A DNA stretch of 64,000 nucleotides from Kiritimatiellia bacterium (GTDB lineage: Bacteria > Verrucomicrobiota > Kiritimatiellia > RFP12 > UBA3636): contig JAEDLN010000001.1 of the NCBI GenBank assembly GCA_016295275.1, positions 3,377 to 67,376 of the forward strand, written 5' to 3'. The position numbers and the translations under genes were made by a program. The number at the start of each line of letters is the position of its first letter. The stretch's first letter is position 1. Of this stretch, positions 28,902 to 38,078 are shown one piece after another. The notes under the pieces were generated by a model that did no database searches, had not been told where the DNA came from, and saw only the letters and a list, made by a program, of their open reading frames with translations.

Positions 28902-31064
28902 TCATGCCATTTCCTGACCGCCCGGGGGCAGGGAAACGTTTCGTTCGGTACCGTCGGGCAATGTGATGGTTCCGGATTGCGTGTCGTTGGAGGAGTTTAC
29001 GGCAATCATGCGCCCTGTCGTCGGGAAAAAGGCAACATCAATTGCAGGGTTGTCGGCCATCCACGGAATGCGTTCGCTCTCCCGCCCCGCCGCCCAAACG
29101 AGCGATTGCAGCAGGAGACGCGAATTTGAGCACGAATAGGGCAAGGAAGCAAAATAGACGGAACGCCCCTCCCCGTATACGTTCGCGGAACAGAGGATGT
29201 GTTTTCCCGCCGAAGCAAGCACGGTCGTAGCCGACGTACGCGGAAAGACGAAGGATTCGACGATTCCGAAATTCGCCGAATTCGCGGACGCCGCCAACGA
29301 ATGCGTTCGATCAATGGAAAACGACACCGGCACATTTTGGATACCGCGACCATCTTCATAGTCGACGCCAAGCACGTCGGCAAGGCGGAAGAAACGATCC
29401 GATGTGGGGTCGGCGGTGGGTCCGCGGCATCCGATGAAACCGCCTCCCTTTGCGACGAACGAGCGGACAGCCGAGGCAATTCTCTCATCTCCCCACAGGT
29501 CGCCGCCGCTCCATGCGGTAAAGGCATCGCCATCGTTGATCAGAACATCGATGTCTGAAGGAACGCCATCGCGAATCTCCTCCATAGCGATAAAACGAAC
29601 GGAAACTGGAAGCCCGGCGAGACACTCGAGGAGATTCGAACCGGCGACCTCCACGACATCCGTCCGCTTCTCAAAGAATTTCTGATCGCGACCGAAGCTG
29701 TTGATCCAGGCACGGGGCGTTCCCCATGCGTTGAGAACGCCGACACGAACCGGAATGTCGAGCGCCGGCGTACCTCCCGAGGTGTCGAGGATTTCACGGA
29801 ATTGATCGCAAAGCGTCGCTACCCAATCGCAAAACGCTGGAAACTTCAGCGCTAACGAGGGATAGCCGCCCCAGCCAATGCGATCGATCGGACGACGCAA
29901 AAGTGCACGACGAATCTTGAGCCAGTCGCCGCGCGACTCCGTCAACGGATCGCCGCCTTCCCGGAAGACGTCCGGAAAGAAGTAGGGGTACAGCCGGAGT
30001 TCCTTCGCCATGGTGCCCGGCGTATCCGACACCCGGCGCAACGCCACGCCATCCTCCGCCGCGCCGATATGAAGATCGATCCCCATTTTGGTGGGATTAT
30101 CCGTGAAGGGTTCCAGACCGACCCAGTGATCGCCATGGAATACTGCCGCACGCTTCCCTGCCCGATGCACGCGCTGGCAGAGCTCACGGCCAAACCGCAA
30201 CACGAATCGCTGGACGAACGACATCCAGTCACGCCAACGCGCTGAAGGTACGCCTCCGGTAGCATTGTTGCGGCCGGCATCCACAAAGTCCTCCGGCGTC
30301 AGACGATATCCGAATTGCGCCTCGAAATCATCCAACGCCTTCAGACTCACACATTCCTGATAGCCTGTCCAGTCTCGAAAAACATCCCGGCAATCGTGAT
30401 CGAAGTCCACATTGAAGTGGTAGGCAAGAGACGTGAGTCGCACAATGGTCGTCTGAGGATGATCAGCCAACCAATTGTCGAAATATTCGAATAGGTAGTT
30501 CCAAACTTCCGGATAGTAGGGATCTACAGACCGGACGCGCTCGCGTGTCCATCCGTTGGTGAGGTGATTGTACATGCTTGTCGTGTCCCAGGCAACGGTG
30601 GCAAGGAAGGACACGGAATAGAGGTGCCCCGGACAGGCTCCAAGGACGCGAACCGCCTTTTTTGCGGGGTCGTAGACCCATTTCCCATGTGGAACGGGAA
30701 GCTCCCCCGTCCGATCCATGACTTGCCAGAGGCTCGGTGTCGCGAGATCCTCGCGAATTTCGTACTTGAGCGGATGCAGACGTTCTAGAAGGGGAATTTC
30801 AAGCGTTTCCCCAAAGGCGGGCGCAGGGGTCGTCGACAGATACTTCATTGGCCAATATTCCGGATGGGCGCGCGTCCATTCCTCGTCGGCACGAACCAGA
30901 CAAATTGTCGAATACACATCCAGTCCAAGCTCCAGCAGTTCGCTCGGCAGCGCGGTTCCATCGCAGTCGCGAACCGCATCCGCACCCCAGCGGCGAATCA
31001 GTTCGAGAGCAGATGCGCCCCCCCCCTTTTCAGTGGGCAAAGTAATGTGTCCTTTATGTTTCAC
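28902..31064 (-). CDS. lnpA: 1,3-beta-galactosyl-N-acetylhexosamine phosphorylase (GH112)
   Basis: 720 residues from a GTG start. It matches the GH112 family along its whole length: TLPTEKG...WGADAVRDCDGT at the N-terminus, a MYNHLTNGW block, RLTSLAYHFNVDF, and GDHWVG with Asp312 in the place of the catalytic acid Asp of the Bifidobacterium longum enzyme. These cytoplasmic enzymes phosphorolyse lacto-N-biose or galacto-N-biose (from milk and mucin glycans) to Gal-1-P plus GlcNAc or GalNAc. No galactose or amino-sugar kinase genes lie beside it. A G9 tract near codons 12-16 makes it a candidate for phase variation. Gene symbol by homology; GNB versus LNB preference is unknown. Confidence 0.92.
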   Translation of the reverse strand: MKHKGHITLPTEKGGGASALELIRRWGADAVRDCDGTALPSELLELGLDVYSTICLVRADEEWTRAHPEYWPMKYLSTTPAPAFGETLEIPLLERLHPLKYEIREDLATPSLWQVMDRTGELPVPHGKWVYDPAKKAVRVLGACPGHLYSVSFLATVAWDTTSMYNHLTNGWTRERVRSVDPYYPEVWNYLFEYFDNWLADHPQTTIVRLTSLAYHFNVDFDHDCRDVFRDWTGYQECVSLKALDDFEAQFGYRLTPEDFVDAGRNNATGGVPSARWRDWMSFVQRFVLRFGRELCQRVHRAGKRAAVFHGDHWVGLEPFTDNPTKMGIDLHIGAAEDGVALRRVSDTPGTMAKELRLYPYFFPDVFREGGDPLTESRGDWLKIRRALLRRPIDRIGWGGYPSLALKFPAFCDWVATLCDQFREILDTSGGTPALDIPVRVGVLNAWGTPRAWINSFGRDQKFFEKRTDVVEVAGSNLLECLAGLPVSVRFIAMEEIRDGVPSDIDVLINDGDAFTAWSGGDLWGDERIASAVRSFVAKGGGFIGCRGPTADPTSDRFFRLADVLGVDYEDGRGIQNVPVSFSIDRTHSLAASANSANFGIVESFVFPRTSATTVLASAGKHILCSANVYGEGRSVYFASLPYSCSNSRLLLQSLVWAAGRESERIPWMADNPAIDVAFFPTTGRMIAVNSSNDTQSGTITLPDGTERNVSLPPGGQEMA
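31018..31026. repeat. Homopolymeric G9/C9 tract inside the GH112 gene
   Basis: Nine consecutive C on the + strand (nine G in the GH112 sense strand) ~38 bases from its start, coding for the end of Lys and the Gly-Gly-Gly run in EKGGGA. Comparison of the encoded segment length with other GH112 proteins indicates that the present length is in frame. Confidence 0.85.
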
Positions 31065-31084
31065 GTTTGTTTTTCTTCAAGTTT

Positions 31085-31330
31085 TTACGGTTCGAAATGG
31101 AAAAGGGTCGTAGGATCATGCCATTCGCCGATTCGAATATCGCCGAATTCAACGATTTCGGCAAGGCGGAACGCAGTTTCTTCACGACTGTCCATGTTGA
31201 ACTGTTCGTTAGGCTTACAGGTTCCGGATGTGTAGTGGAACGGCTTGCCCGAGTTCTCCAAAAGAACCTTCCTCTCCCAAGGTCGGAATGTGCGAGCATC
31301 TCGCCAATCCCCGTCATGTGAAGGAAACCT
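31085..31330 (-). pseudogene. Unrecognised coding remnant upstream of GH112
   Basis: A - strand open frame ends 20 bases before the GH112 start codon, and its last ~80 residues have coding-like composition (for example NEQFNMDSREETAFRLAEIV, then IGEWHDPTTLFHFEP). Upstream of that the frame continues without a plausible start, and composition degrades. It may be the 3' end of a gene once in operon with GH112. No family is recognised. Confidence 0.35.
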
Positions 31331-31629
31331 TGATCGAAGAAGAATGGAACCAAGTATACCGAAGATAGCCTTCGGTTCATAGCCTATTTTTCGATGTAGT
31401 GCCGAGAAGAGCCGAACGGTCAGCCTTCGGAAAGAAACTGACGCATCGGGATTGACGAAAACGGCGCTCGTGACTTTGTGATAACGAAGGCAAAATAGTG
31501 TGGGACGATTGTAACCTTGTTTTGGCAATGGAAAAGAAGCAGCCGAAAGTCCCCTGCTTGTTTTCCCCTCTCGCAGGAGACCCCTGCCGACATTGCTCGA
31601 AGAGGGGCTTTACGCTCTGATAGAGGCGC
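31331..31629. other. Degraded non-coding stretch
   Basis: About 300 bases with short frames only. Nothing recognised. It lies between the GH112-linked remnant and the IS630 transposase remnant. Confidence 0.4.
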
Positions 31630-32320
31630 AAAGGAATGCATTTTCATCGGCTTACGGACATGAAAACAAAGTGAAACTCGTCCTGCCGATTCTAATGGTC
31701 GGGAGAATTTGAAGCGTTGGCAAATGCGCACAGAACCGAATCATGACTGCGTATGAATAGATGCCCGCGGGCGAAAAGAATGACTGGCAACCATGTATCC
31801 GCCATTTGCAAAAACGCGCTAAAGAAGACGACGGTGAGATTCATTGGTCGGACGAAACCGCCGTCATGAATGCAGACGGTTGCGGCAGATCGTACGCGCC
31901 CTCGCGACAAGTCTCCGCCGACCAAGACTCGTCGGCTTTATCTATGAATCTCTCCGTCGACAATCAGATGGAATGCTGTTGGATGATCGTCACCGAGACC
32001 TTTATTGCGAACGGACTGATCGAGTGCATGGGAAGCATCGAGAAGGACGTCGAGCGCAAGATTTTCCTTGTGATGGATAACCTCAAGGTTCATCATAGCA
32101 AACCGATAAACGAATGGTTCGAAACCCATGAACGGAGCCGGACGAGCGTCTATGCCAAATCTCACGCTCGCGATAACGACGACTGTTCCAAAGCGTGCGC
32201 AAAAAAGCACGCAAAGAAAAAGGAACGTCCGGCTACGGTGAAAGCTCCGCCAGACGGATAAAGTCAGTTTTCCAAAGACAGGCATGTTCGCCATGCCGCA
32301 GAATCAATGGGACTTATTGC
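31630..32320 (+). pseudogene. Decayed IS630-family transposase
   Basis: Fragments of an IS630/Tc1-mariner-like DDE transposase in successive frames: KLVLPILMVGRI then stop, LKRWQM in another frame, TAYE then an in-frame stop at 31758-31760, then a 166-residue piece (31761-32261) with HWSDETAV (first catalytic Asp) and FLVMDNLKVHHSKPINEWFE (second catalytic Asp). After that the match moves to another frame (RKKARKEKG... at ~32195 onwards, toward the C-terminal end). At least three frame changes and one stop: not functional. The third catalytic residue falls in the damaged part. No intact terminal inverted repeats were found. This marks past insertion beside the V-ATPase genes. Confidence 0.8.
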
Positions 32321-32450
32321 CGGAGCAATATTGCATGGTTCTCATCCCGACTCGCGCCCGACCGTCATCCCATATGATGATACCGCACGGCAGCTCGTGC
32401 CACCGCAGGTTACGCCCTTTTCCCTTTGACGCGTTTTCTGCGAAAAGACC

Positions 32451-32479
32451 TTGCGTGGACGAATGGAAAGGAGTATACT
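32451..32479 (+). promoter_or_regulatory. Probable promoter of the V-ATPase B-D-I-K genes
   Basis: TTGCGT (32451-32456), 17-base spacer, TATACT (32474-32479), 52 bases before the atpB start. Its position means atpB-D-I-K can be expressed without the usual upstream genes. It arose or was retained next to the IS630 remnant. Confidence 0.65.
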
Positions 32480-32531
32480 TAATGGCACTAAAGTATTTTC
32501 GATCCTGACTGGGTCGTTTGGGAGTTTTTCT

Positions 32532-33833
32532 ATGACGAATACCGTTTACCATCGCATTGACGCTAGCTCCGGAAGTGTCGTAAGCCTTCGCGCCGAAGGT
32601 GTCAAATATCACGAATTGGCCGAAATCTCCTCTCGCGGAATCACTTCGTTGGCGCAGGTCATCAAGGTGGACGGCGACCATGTTTCCTTGCAAGTCTTCG
32701 CCGGTGCCCGCGGTATCGCAACCGACGCCCGTGTCCGTTTTCTCGGGCATTCCATGCAGGTTTCGGCAACCGACAACTTGCTCGGCCGCGTTTTCGACGG
32801 CGGCGGAAATCCCCGCGACAAAGGGCCTGCCCTTCAGGAAAATCTCATCGAAATCGGCGGTCCCTCCGTCAACCCCGCTAAGCGCATCATTCCTCGTAAC
32901 ATGGTGCGTACGGGTATCCCGATGATCGATGTCTTCAACTCGCTGGTCGAAAGCCAAAAGCTCCCGATCTTCGCAAAGTCCGGCGAACCCTACAACGAAC
33001 TGCTTGCCCGAATCGCCCTCCAAGCGGAAACCGATGTCATCATCCTAGGCGGAATGGGGCTCAAGAATGATGACTACCTCTACTTCCGCGATACGCTCGA
33101 CGCCTCCGGCGCCCTTTCCCGTACCGTCATGTTCGTCCATACGGCCGCCGATCCCGTCGTCGAATGCATGCTCGTTCCCGATCTGTCGCTCGCCGTCGCC
33201 GAACAATTCGCACTCAAAGGAAAGAAGGTGCTCGTCCTCCTGACCGATATGACGTCTTTCGCAGACGCTCTCAAGGAGGTCGCAATCACCATGGAGCAAA
33301 TCCCATCCAACCGCGGATACCCGGGAGACCTTTACTCGCAGCTCGCTGCCCGCTACGAAAAGGCGGTCGACTTCGAAGGTGCCGGTTCCATTACCATTCT
33401 TGCCGTCACGACAATGCCCGGCGGCGATGTCACCCACCCCGTGCCCGACAACACCGGCTATATTACGGAAGGCCAGTTCTACCTCTCCTCCGGTCATATC
33501 GAGCCCTTCGGATCCCTTTCCCGTCTCAAACAGCAGGTCAACAAAACGTCCCGCGCGGACCATCGCACGATCATGGATACCATGATCCAGCTCTTTGCCC
33601 AATATCGCTCCACCCTCGAAAAACAGTCGATGGGCTTCCGCATGACGACATGGGATGAAAAGCTTCTCAAGTACGGTCACCGGTTCGAAACCGAAATGAT
33701 GGATATCTCCGTCAATATTCCCCTCGAAAAAGCCCTTGATCTCGGATGGGAAATCCTCGCAGACTGTTTCGATCCTTCCGAAACCGGCATCCGCTCCGAA
33801 ATGATTGAAAAGTACTGGCCGAAAAAGGCGTAA
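32532..33833 (+). CDS. atpB: V-type ATPase subunit B
   Basis: 433 residues from ATG 32532; the open frame starts earlier, over the promoter. It has the non-catalytic B-subunit features: [39 protein letters not shown], degenerate P-loop [13 protein letters not shown], and [17 protein letters not shown]. With subunit A it forms the V1 hexamer that couples ATP to ion transport across the inner membrane. It heads a B-D-I-K run. Subunits A and E, usually upstream in PVC and spirochete operons, are absent here. The start has no good Shine-Dalgarno. Confidence 0.95.
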   Translation: MTNTVYHRIDASSGSVVSLRAEGVKYHELAEISSRGITSLAQVIKVDGDHVSLQVFAGARGIATDARVRFLGHSMQVSATDNLLGRVFDGGGNPRDKGPALQENLIEIGGPSVNPAKRIIPRNMVRTGIPMIDVFNSLVESQKLPIFAKSGEPYNELLARIALQAETDVIILGGMGLKNDDYLYFRDTLDASGALSRTVMFVHTAADPVVECMLVPDLSLAVAEQFALKGKKVLVLLTDMTSFADALKEVAITMEQIPSNRGYPGDLYSQLAARYEKAVDFEGAGSITILAVTTMPGGDVTHPVPDNTGYITEGQFYLSSGHIEPFGSLSRLKQQVNKTSRADHRTIMDTMIQLFAQYRSTLEKQSMGFRMTTWDEKLLKYGHRFETEMMDISVNIPLEKALDLGWEILADCFDPSETGIRSEMIEKYWPKKA

Positions 33834-33881
33834 ACCCGCTTCTCGACTCGACGCGCATCCTGTTAAGAGAGGAGTCCGCCA

Positions 33882-34517
33882 ATGGCAAAAGTAAAACTGA
33901 CAAAAACGGAGTTGAAGGCCCAGAAAGATGCATTGGCCCGTTACCAGCGATTCCTGCCCATGCTCCAACTCAAGAAATCCCAGCTTCAGATGGAACTGCA
34001 GGGGATGCGTGCCCGCGCCGATGAAATCACCCGGCAACAGGAGGCTCTCCGAAAGGAAATGAATGCTTGGATCGGTCTTTTTGCAGACGAATCCGCCAAA
34101 ATCCCCCTGACCGTCGAAAAGGTCCGCCTTCACAGCGGTAATATCGCCGGTGTCGTTATCCCGATCTTCGATGGTATTGACGTGCATCGGGAGGAAATCG
34201 ATTTGTTTGAAACCCCCGCCTGGATCGATGACGCTGCAGATGCCGCAGAACGCTTGATTGCGTTGCGCGCCGAACGGGACGTCGCTCTCCGCCAGGTCGA
34301 ATTGATCGCCGAGGAACTCCGTACCACGTCCCAGCGCGTGAATCTCTTCGAAAAAGTGAAAATTCCGGAGTGCAAGGAAAACATCCGAGTGATCAATGTC
34401 GCAATCGGAGATGAACAAACCTCCGCCGTCGCCCGCGGTAAAATCGCAAAGGGACGTGGAAAAACCTCTCCCGAAACAGACGCGCCGTCGTCTCTAGAAA
34501 AGGAGGTCTCCAAATGA
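33882..34517 (+). CDS. atpD: V-type ATPase subunit D
   Basis: 211 residues, the usual size of the central-stalk D subunit (gamma-like), largely coiled coil: KVKLTKTELKAQKDALARYQRFLPMLQLKKSQLQMEL at the start and a second helix later (FEKVKIPECKENIRVINVAIGDEQTSAVARGKIAKGR), both as in the family. It rotates inside the A3B3 head. A good Shine-Dalgarno (AGAGGAG) precedes the ATG. It ends with an ATGA overlap into subunit I, whose ribosome-binding site AAGGAGG lies within the last codons of this gene. Confidence 0.93.
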   Translation: MAKVKLTKTELKAQKDALARYQRFLPMLQLKKSQLQMELQGMRARADEITRQQEALRKEMNAWIGLFADESAKIPLTVEKVRLHSGNIAGVVIPIFDGIDVHREEIDLFETPAWIDDAADAAERLIALRAERDVALRQVELIAEELRTTSQRVNLFEKVKIPECKENIRVINVAIGDEQTSAVARGKIAKGRGKTSPETDAPSSLEKEVSK

Positions 34518-36397
34518 TCGTCCCATTGAAACAAGTAACGCTTTTCTGCCTGGAAAAGGATAAAAACGAAACGCTCGCACGGCTCGCAGATTTGGGAATG
34601 ATTCACATCCTGACCGACGCCGCTGCCCCCGAGAGCCCCGGACGGACTCGCGCACATGATGATGCCGCAGCCGCCGAACGCGCCGTAAATGCCATCCGGA
34701 GCGCCGCAGCCTTGAAGCCCGGACAAAGCCACACGCTCGCCCTTCGAAAGATTTCCGTTCGCTTGAATGGCACTACACCGGAACCGGTTCGCCGCGCGAA
34801 TGCGCTCGCCGATGCCTGTTGCGAAGCGTCCGAAGAAGCCGATGCTCTCGACAAAACAATTGCCCGATACGCCCCGTTCGGTTCCTTCGATCCCTCTCTC
34901 GCACAAAACATCAAAAAACAAATCGGCCGATCCGTCTTTCTCTTTTCCGCTCCGGAAAAAATGGTGATGCCGACAGTCGAAGACGGATGGGTCGATATTC
35001 TCTCCGCCAATGATTCCGAAAAGACCGTTTATGGTGTTTTCATCGGAAAATCACTCCCCGAGGGACTCGATCCAATCGCTCTTCCCGTCGAACCGCTCGA
35101 CCGGACTCGCTCCCGGTTCAAAGAGGCAATGTGCCGCAAAATCAAGGCCGTGGAAGCACTCGCCGCCATGAAAAGCGAGCTTCCCGTAATTGAAGAGGCC
35201 GCCAAATCCGCCGCCGAGGCAAATTCATTTGCACTCGCGCTTGAGGCCATGAAGGACGTCGGACCTATCGCTCATATCACCGGATATGTGGATGCCCGTA
35301 AGTGCGAAAAACTGCTTGAAGAAGCACGGGAACAAGGATGGGGTATCTTTCTCCGCGATCCGCTTCCCGAAGAAAATCCGCCGACCCTGCTCGAACCGCC
35401 GAAAGTTTTTCGTCCGGTTCTGGCAATCTTCAAGGGGCTTGGAATCTTGCCTTGCTACACGGAAACCGATATTTCCGTTCCCTTTTACGCGTTTTTCACC
35501 ATCTTCTTCGCTATGCTGATCGGCGATGCCGGGTACGGGGCAATCATCTTGGCGCTTACGTTTTTCGGCCACCGCTCTCTTAAAAAGAAGTTCGGCGTTA
35601 ATATCCCGGAACTCGCCAAAGGCGCACTTACGCTTTTCTATGTCTTCAGCTTCGCGACGATCGCCTACGGACTCCTTACCGCTACCATCTTCGGCATGCC
35701 GCAGACATGGCTCCCTGCCTCCTATGCGGCTCTTCCCGTCGTGCAGTGGTTCGCCGATATGAACAATGTGATGTTGCTCTGCTTCCTGCTTGGTGCCATC
35801 CATTTGTCGATTGCGCGTCTCTGGAATGCGGTCTCGCTCTTTCCCGATACGAAATTTCTCGCCGAAATCGGTTGGACCGGAATCGTTTGGAGCATGTTCT
35901 TTATCATCTCTTCTCTCGTTGTCAAAGGATTCCAACAACCGGCCTGCACCATCCCGTTGCTGGTTGTTTCAATCCTCCTGACAGCCCTGTTCATGCTCCA
36001 CAGGAATGAGCTCAAGTCAAACGGGGTCAGCCTGGGGATGCTGCCGCTCAATATCATCTCTTCCATGGGCGATATCATTTCCTATCTGCGCCTCTACGCC
36101 GTTGGTCTCGCTTCCGTCAAAGTCGCGGAAAACTTCGATACTATGGCCGCAGGTATCGAGCTTCCGATCTATGCAAAAATTCCCGTCATGATCCTCATTC
36201 TTGCCGCCGGCCACGCCATCAACTTCGCAATGGGCGGACTTTCCATCCTCGTCCATGCCGTGCGATTGAATACGTTGGAATTCTCGGGCGCAAAAGGGGT
36301 AACATGGGGCGGATATGAATTCCAATCCTTTACGGCCAAGAAACCGGACTCCCTGCCGGAGCTGGAAAACGCTCTTCCGAACGGAAGCAAAGCATAA
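34514..36397 (+). CDS. atpI: V-type ATPase subunit I (a subunit)
   Basis: 627 residues, normal for bacterial NtpI-type. The cytoplasmic N-terminal half (to ~320) forms the stator arm; the C-terminal half has about seven membrane helices with FGMPQTW, PLNIISSMGDIISYLRLYAVGLASVKVA (the conserved Arg that works with the proteolipid glutamate is in LRLYAVG) and HAINFAMGGLSILVHAVRLNTLEF. It provides the ion half-channels. The strong ribosome-binding site AAGGAGGT at 34500-34508 is unusual in this window. It starts within the last codons of atpD (ATGA), so translation is coupled. Confidence 0.95.
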   Translation: MIVPLKQVTLFCLEKDKNETLARLADLGMIHILTDAAAPESPGRTRAHDDAAAAERAVNAIRSAAALKPGQSHTLALRKISVRLNGTTPEPVRRANALADACCEASEEADALDKTIARYAPFGSFDPSLAQNIKKQIGRSVFLFSAPEKMVMPTVEDGWVDILSANDSEKTVYGVFIGKSLPEGLDPIALPVEPLDRTRSRFKEAMCRKIKAVEALAAMKSELPVIEEAAKSAAEANSFALALEAMKDVGPIAHITGYVDARKCEKLLEEAREQGWGIFLRDPLPEENPPTLLEPPKVFRPVLAIFKGLGILPCYTETDISVPFYAFFTIFFAMLIGDAGYGAIILALTFFGHRSLKKKFGVNIPELAKGALTLFYVFSFATIAYGLLTATIFGMPQTWLPASYAALPVVQWFADMNNVMLLCFLLGAIHLSIARLWNAVSLFPDTKFLAEIGWTGIVWSMFFIISSLVVKGFQQPACTIPLLVVSILLTALFMLHRNELKSNGVSLGMLPLNIISSMGDIISYLRLYAVGLASVKVAENFDTMAAGIELPIYAKIPVMILILAAGHAINFAMGGLSILVHAVRLNTLEFSGAKGVTWGGYEFQSFTAKKPDSLPELENALPNGSKA

Positions 36398-36443
36398 CCA
36401 TTTCACTCTTTCATAAACAAATTCCACTAAGGAGTAACTAATC

Positions 36444-36926
36444 ATGAGTCCCGAAATCAACACCGCACTGGGTATCGCCGGTGCCGTTATCGCCCTTGGT
36501 CTGAGTGCTTTCGGTTCCGCACTCGGAACCGGAAAAGCCGCAGCATCCGCTATCGGTGCGTGGAAAAAGTGCTTTGCACAAGGAAAGCAGGCCCCCTTCG
36601 TTTTGCTTTCCTATGTCGGCGCCCCCATTACCCAAACCCTCTACGGCATGATCCTCATGTTCAAGATGGTCGGTACCGCCCAGGATCCGAATGCGCTTCC
36701 CGGAACCGGTATCGCACTCGTCATCCTCGGACTCTTTGCCGGCATCGCCATCGGAACCTCGGCTTTCTTGCAGGGGCTCGCCGCCGCAGGTGCCGCCGAT
36801 TCCCAGGCGGAAACTGGCAACGGTCTCGCCAACAACATGTCCGCCCTCGGCATCGTCGAAACGACTGCGATCTTCGCCATGGTCTTTACCTATTTGGCCG
36901 TTGGCAATCTCGTTGCCGACGCATAA
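36444..36926 (+). CDS. atpK: V-type ATPase subunit K (proteolipid)
   Basis: 160 residues in four helices (a doubled hairpin), as in V-type rotor subunits. The ion-binding Glu is in GIVETTAIF in the last helix; the first hairpin has PITQTLYG where the Na+ V-ATPase of Enterococcus hirae has its Thr64-Gln65, and FLQGLAAAG provides a Gln at the position of its Gln110. This favours Na+ over H+ transport, by analogy. A good Shine-Dalgarno (AAGGAG) precedes the ATG. Rings of this subunit turn against subunit I. Confidence 0.94.
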   Translation: MSPEINTALGIAGAVIALGLSAFGSALGTGKAAASAIGAWKKCFAQGKQAPFVLLSYVGAPITQTLYGMILMFKMVGTAQDPNALPGTGIALVILGLFAGIAIGTSAFLQGLAAAGAADSQAETGNGLANNMSALGIVETTAIFAMVFTYLAVGNLVADA

Positions 36927-36958
36927 TCATCGAAGCCGGAAACGATCGTTTCCGAATC

Positions 36959-37177
36959 ATGTCCATGCAGTTGAAAAAACGACTCTACCGGACAGAAGGT
37001 CCTGATGCCATGATCGCCGGCGTATGCGGCGGTCTGGCAGAGTATTGGAATATCGATCCGGTTTTCGTTCGATTCGCTACTTTGGTTCTCGTTCTGTGCG
37101 CCAGTGTCGGGGTCTGGATTTACCTTGCCGGAATCTTGATTATTCCCAGAAAAAGCAATCTGAATTCCCGATTCTGA
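36959..37177 (+). CDS. PspC-domain membrane protein
   Basis: 72 residues, a minimal PspC domain: KKRLYRTEGPDAMIAGVCGGLAEYWNIDP then one hydrophobic helix (FVRFATLVLVLCASVGVWIYLAGILIIP). It is normally a small inner-membrane protein involved in stress response at the membrane (phage-shock family), although stand-alone PspC domains have varied roles. It stands 32 bases after the V-ATPase genes and on the same strand, so it may share the transcript. Confidence 0.85.
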   Translation: MSMQLKKRLYRTEGPDAMIAGVCGGLAEYWNIDPVFVRFATLVLVLCASVGVWIYLAGILIIPRKSNLNSRF

Positions 37178-37534
37178 TAGCCCGGACATGTAGAGTGCCT
37201 GACGGTTTCTCCGGCATTTCGTTTCGTTTGCCATCGTACGTTTGGATTTTCCTCCTTTCGTGCGGTGGTGTTTCCTTTTCGGCGATTCTTCCTTGCCCCT
37301 AGCGTCTGTTCCGGAAAATCGCAAATGCAATGCACCTTGCAACAAAGGGAAAACGAACCGTTTACGGACTTTCCCAAAACCATCGGCCCCGCTTGTGTAG
37401 CAATCCCAATGCCCGTTTTATCTCCTTTTCAGCCCTACCAAGCGTTACGATTTCGGGTTCATTGCATTGTACCCGGCTCTCGCGATAATCGCCGTATTAT
37501 GGTAGAATGAGACCAACCGATACCGTTTGCTCAT
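37178..37534. other. Intergenic stretch before pgsA
   Basis: 357 bases without a gene. No good terminator stem-loop with T-run was recognised. Near the end lies TAGAAT (37502-37507), a good -10-like box, but without a convincing -35 box at normal spacing. Confidence 0.4.
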
Positions 37535-38059
37535 ATGAATCTTCCCAACAAACTAACGCTCCTTCGAATTCTCCTGATTCCTCTCTTTTTGGGCGTCCTA
37601 TATGCGGATATTTCACATGCCAAACCGCTTGCATTGGCCATCTTCTTGCTCGCAAGCGCAACCGATTGGCTGGATGGGTTTCTCGCTAGAAGACTCCGGC
37701 TTATTACCGATTTCGGAAAATTCGCGGATCCTTTGGCGGATAAAATGCTCGTGACGGCGGCCATGCTCTGGAATGTCCAAACCGGGCTGATGCCCGCATG
37801 GATCGTCCTTGTGGTGATCTGCCGCGAATTCGCCGTATCCGGACTGCGAATGATGGCTGCCTCGAAAGGCATCGTTCTCGCTGCCGCCTTCTCCGGGAAA
37901 ATCAAAACGGCGGCAACCATGCTCTGCCTCTGTCTGTATTTCCTGCCGGAATTCTTCAATGGCGAATGGATCGTCTGCAACTGGATTATTCTCCTGACAA
38001 CGCTTTACTCTGGCGTTGAATACTTTACGAAAAACAGGAAGCTCATCGCCTCCTGCTAA
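37535..38059 (+). CDS. pgsA: CDP-diacylglycerol-glycerol-3-phosphate 3-phosphatidyltransferase
   Basis: 174 residues. It carries the CDP-alcohol phosphotransferase signature DxxDGxxARxxxxxxxxGxxxDxxxD as DWLDGFLARR...DFGKFADPLAD, and starts MNLPNKLTLLRI as usual. This inner-membrane enzyme makes phosphatidylglycerol phosphate, the committed step to phosphatidylglycerol and cardiolipin. About five membrane helices. The following truA gene is 19 bases away on the same strand. Confidence 0.92.
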   Translation: MNLPNKLTLLRILLIPLFLGVLYADISHAKPLALAIFLLASATDWLDGFLARRLRLITDFGKFADPLADKMLVTAAMLWNVQTGLMPAWIVLVVICREFAVSGLRMMAASKGIVLAAAFSGKIKTAATMLCLCLYFLPEFFNGEWIVCNWIILLTTLYSGVEYFTKNRKLIASC

Positions 38060-38078
38060 CTTAAAACGAGACCCCGCA

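Noticed and set aside
31761..32261. The 166-residue frame as an intact gene
   Set aside because: It is the C-terminal half of an IS630 transposase, starting after an in-frame stop and ending in a frame change.
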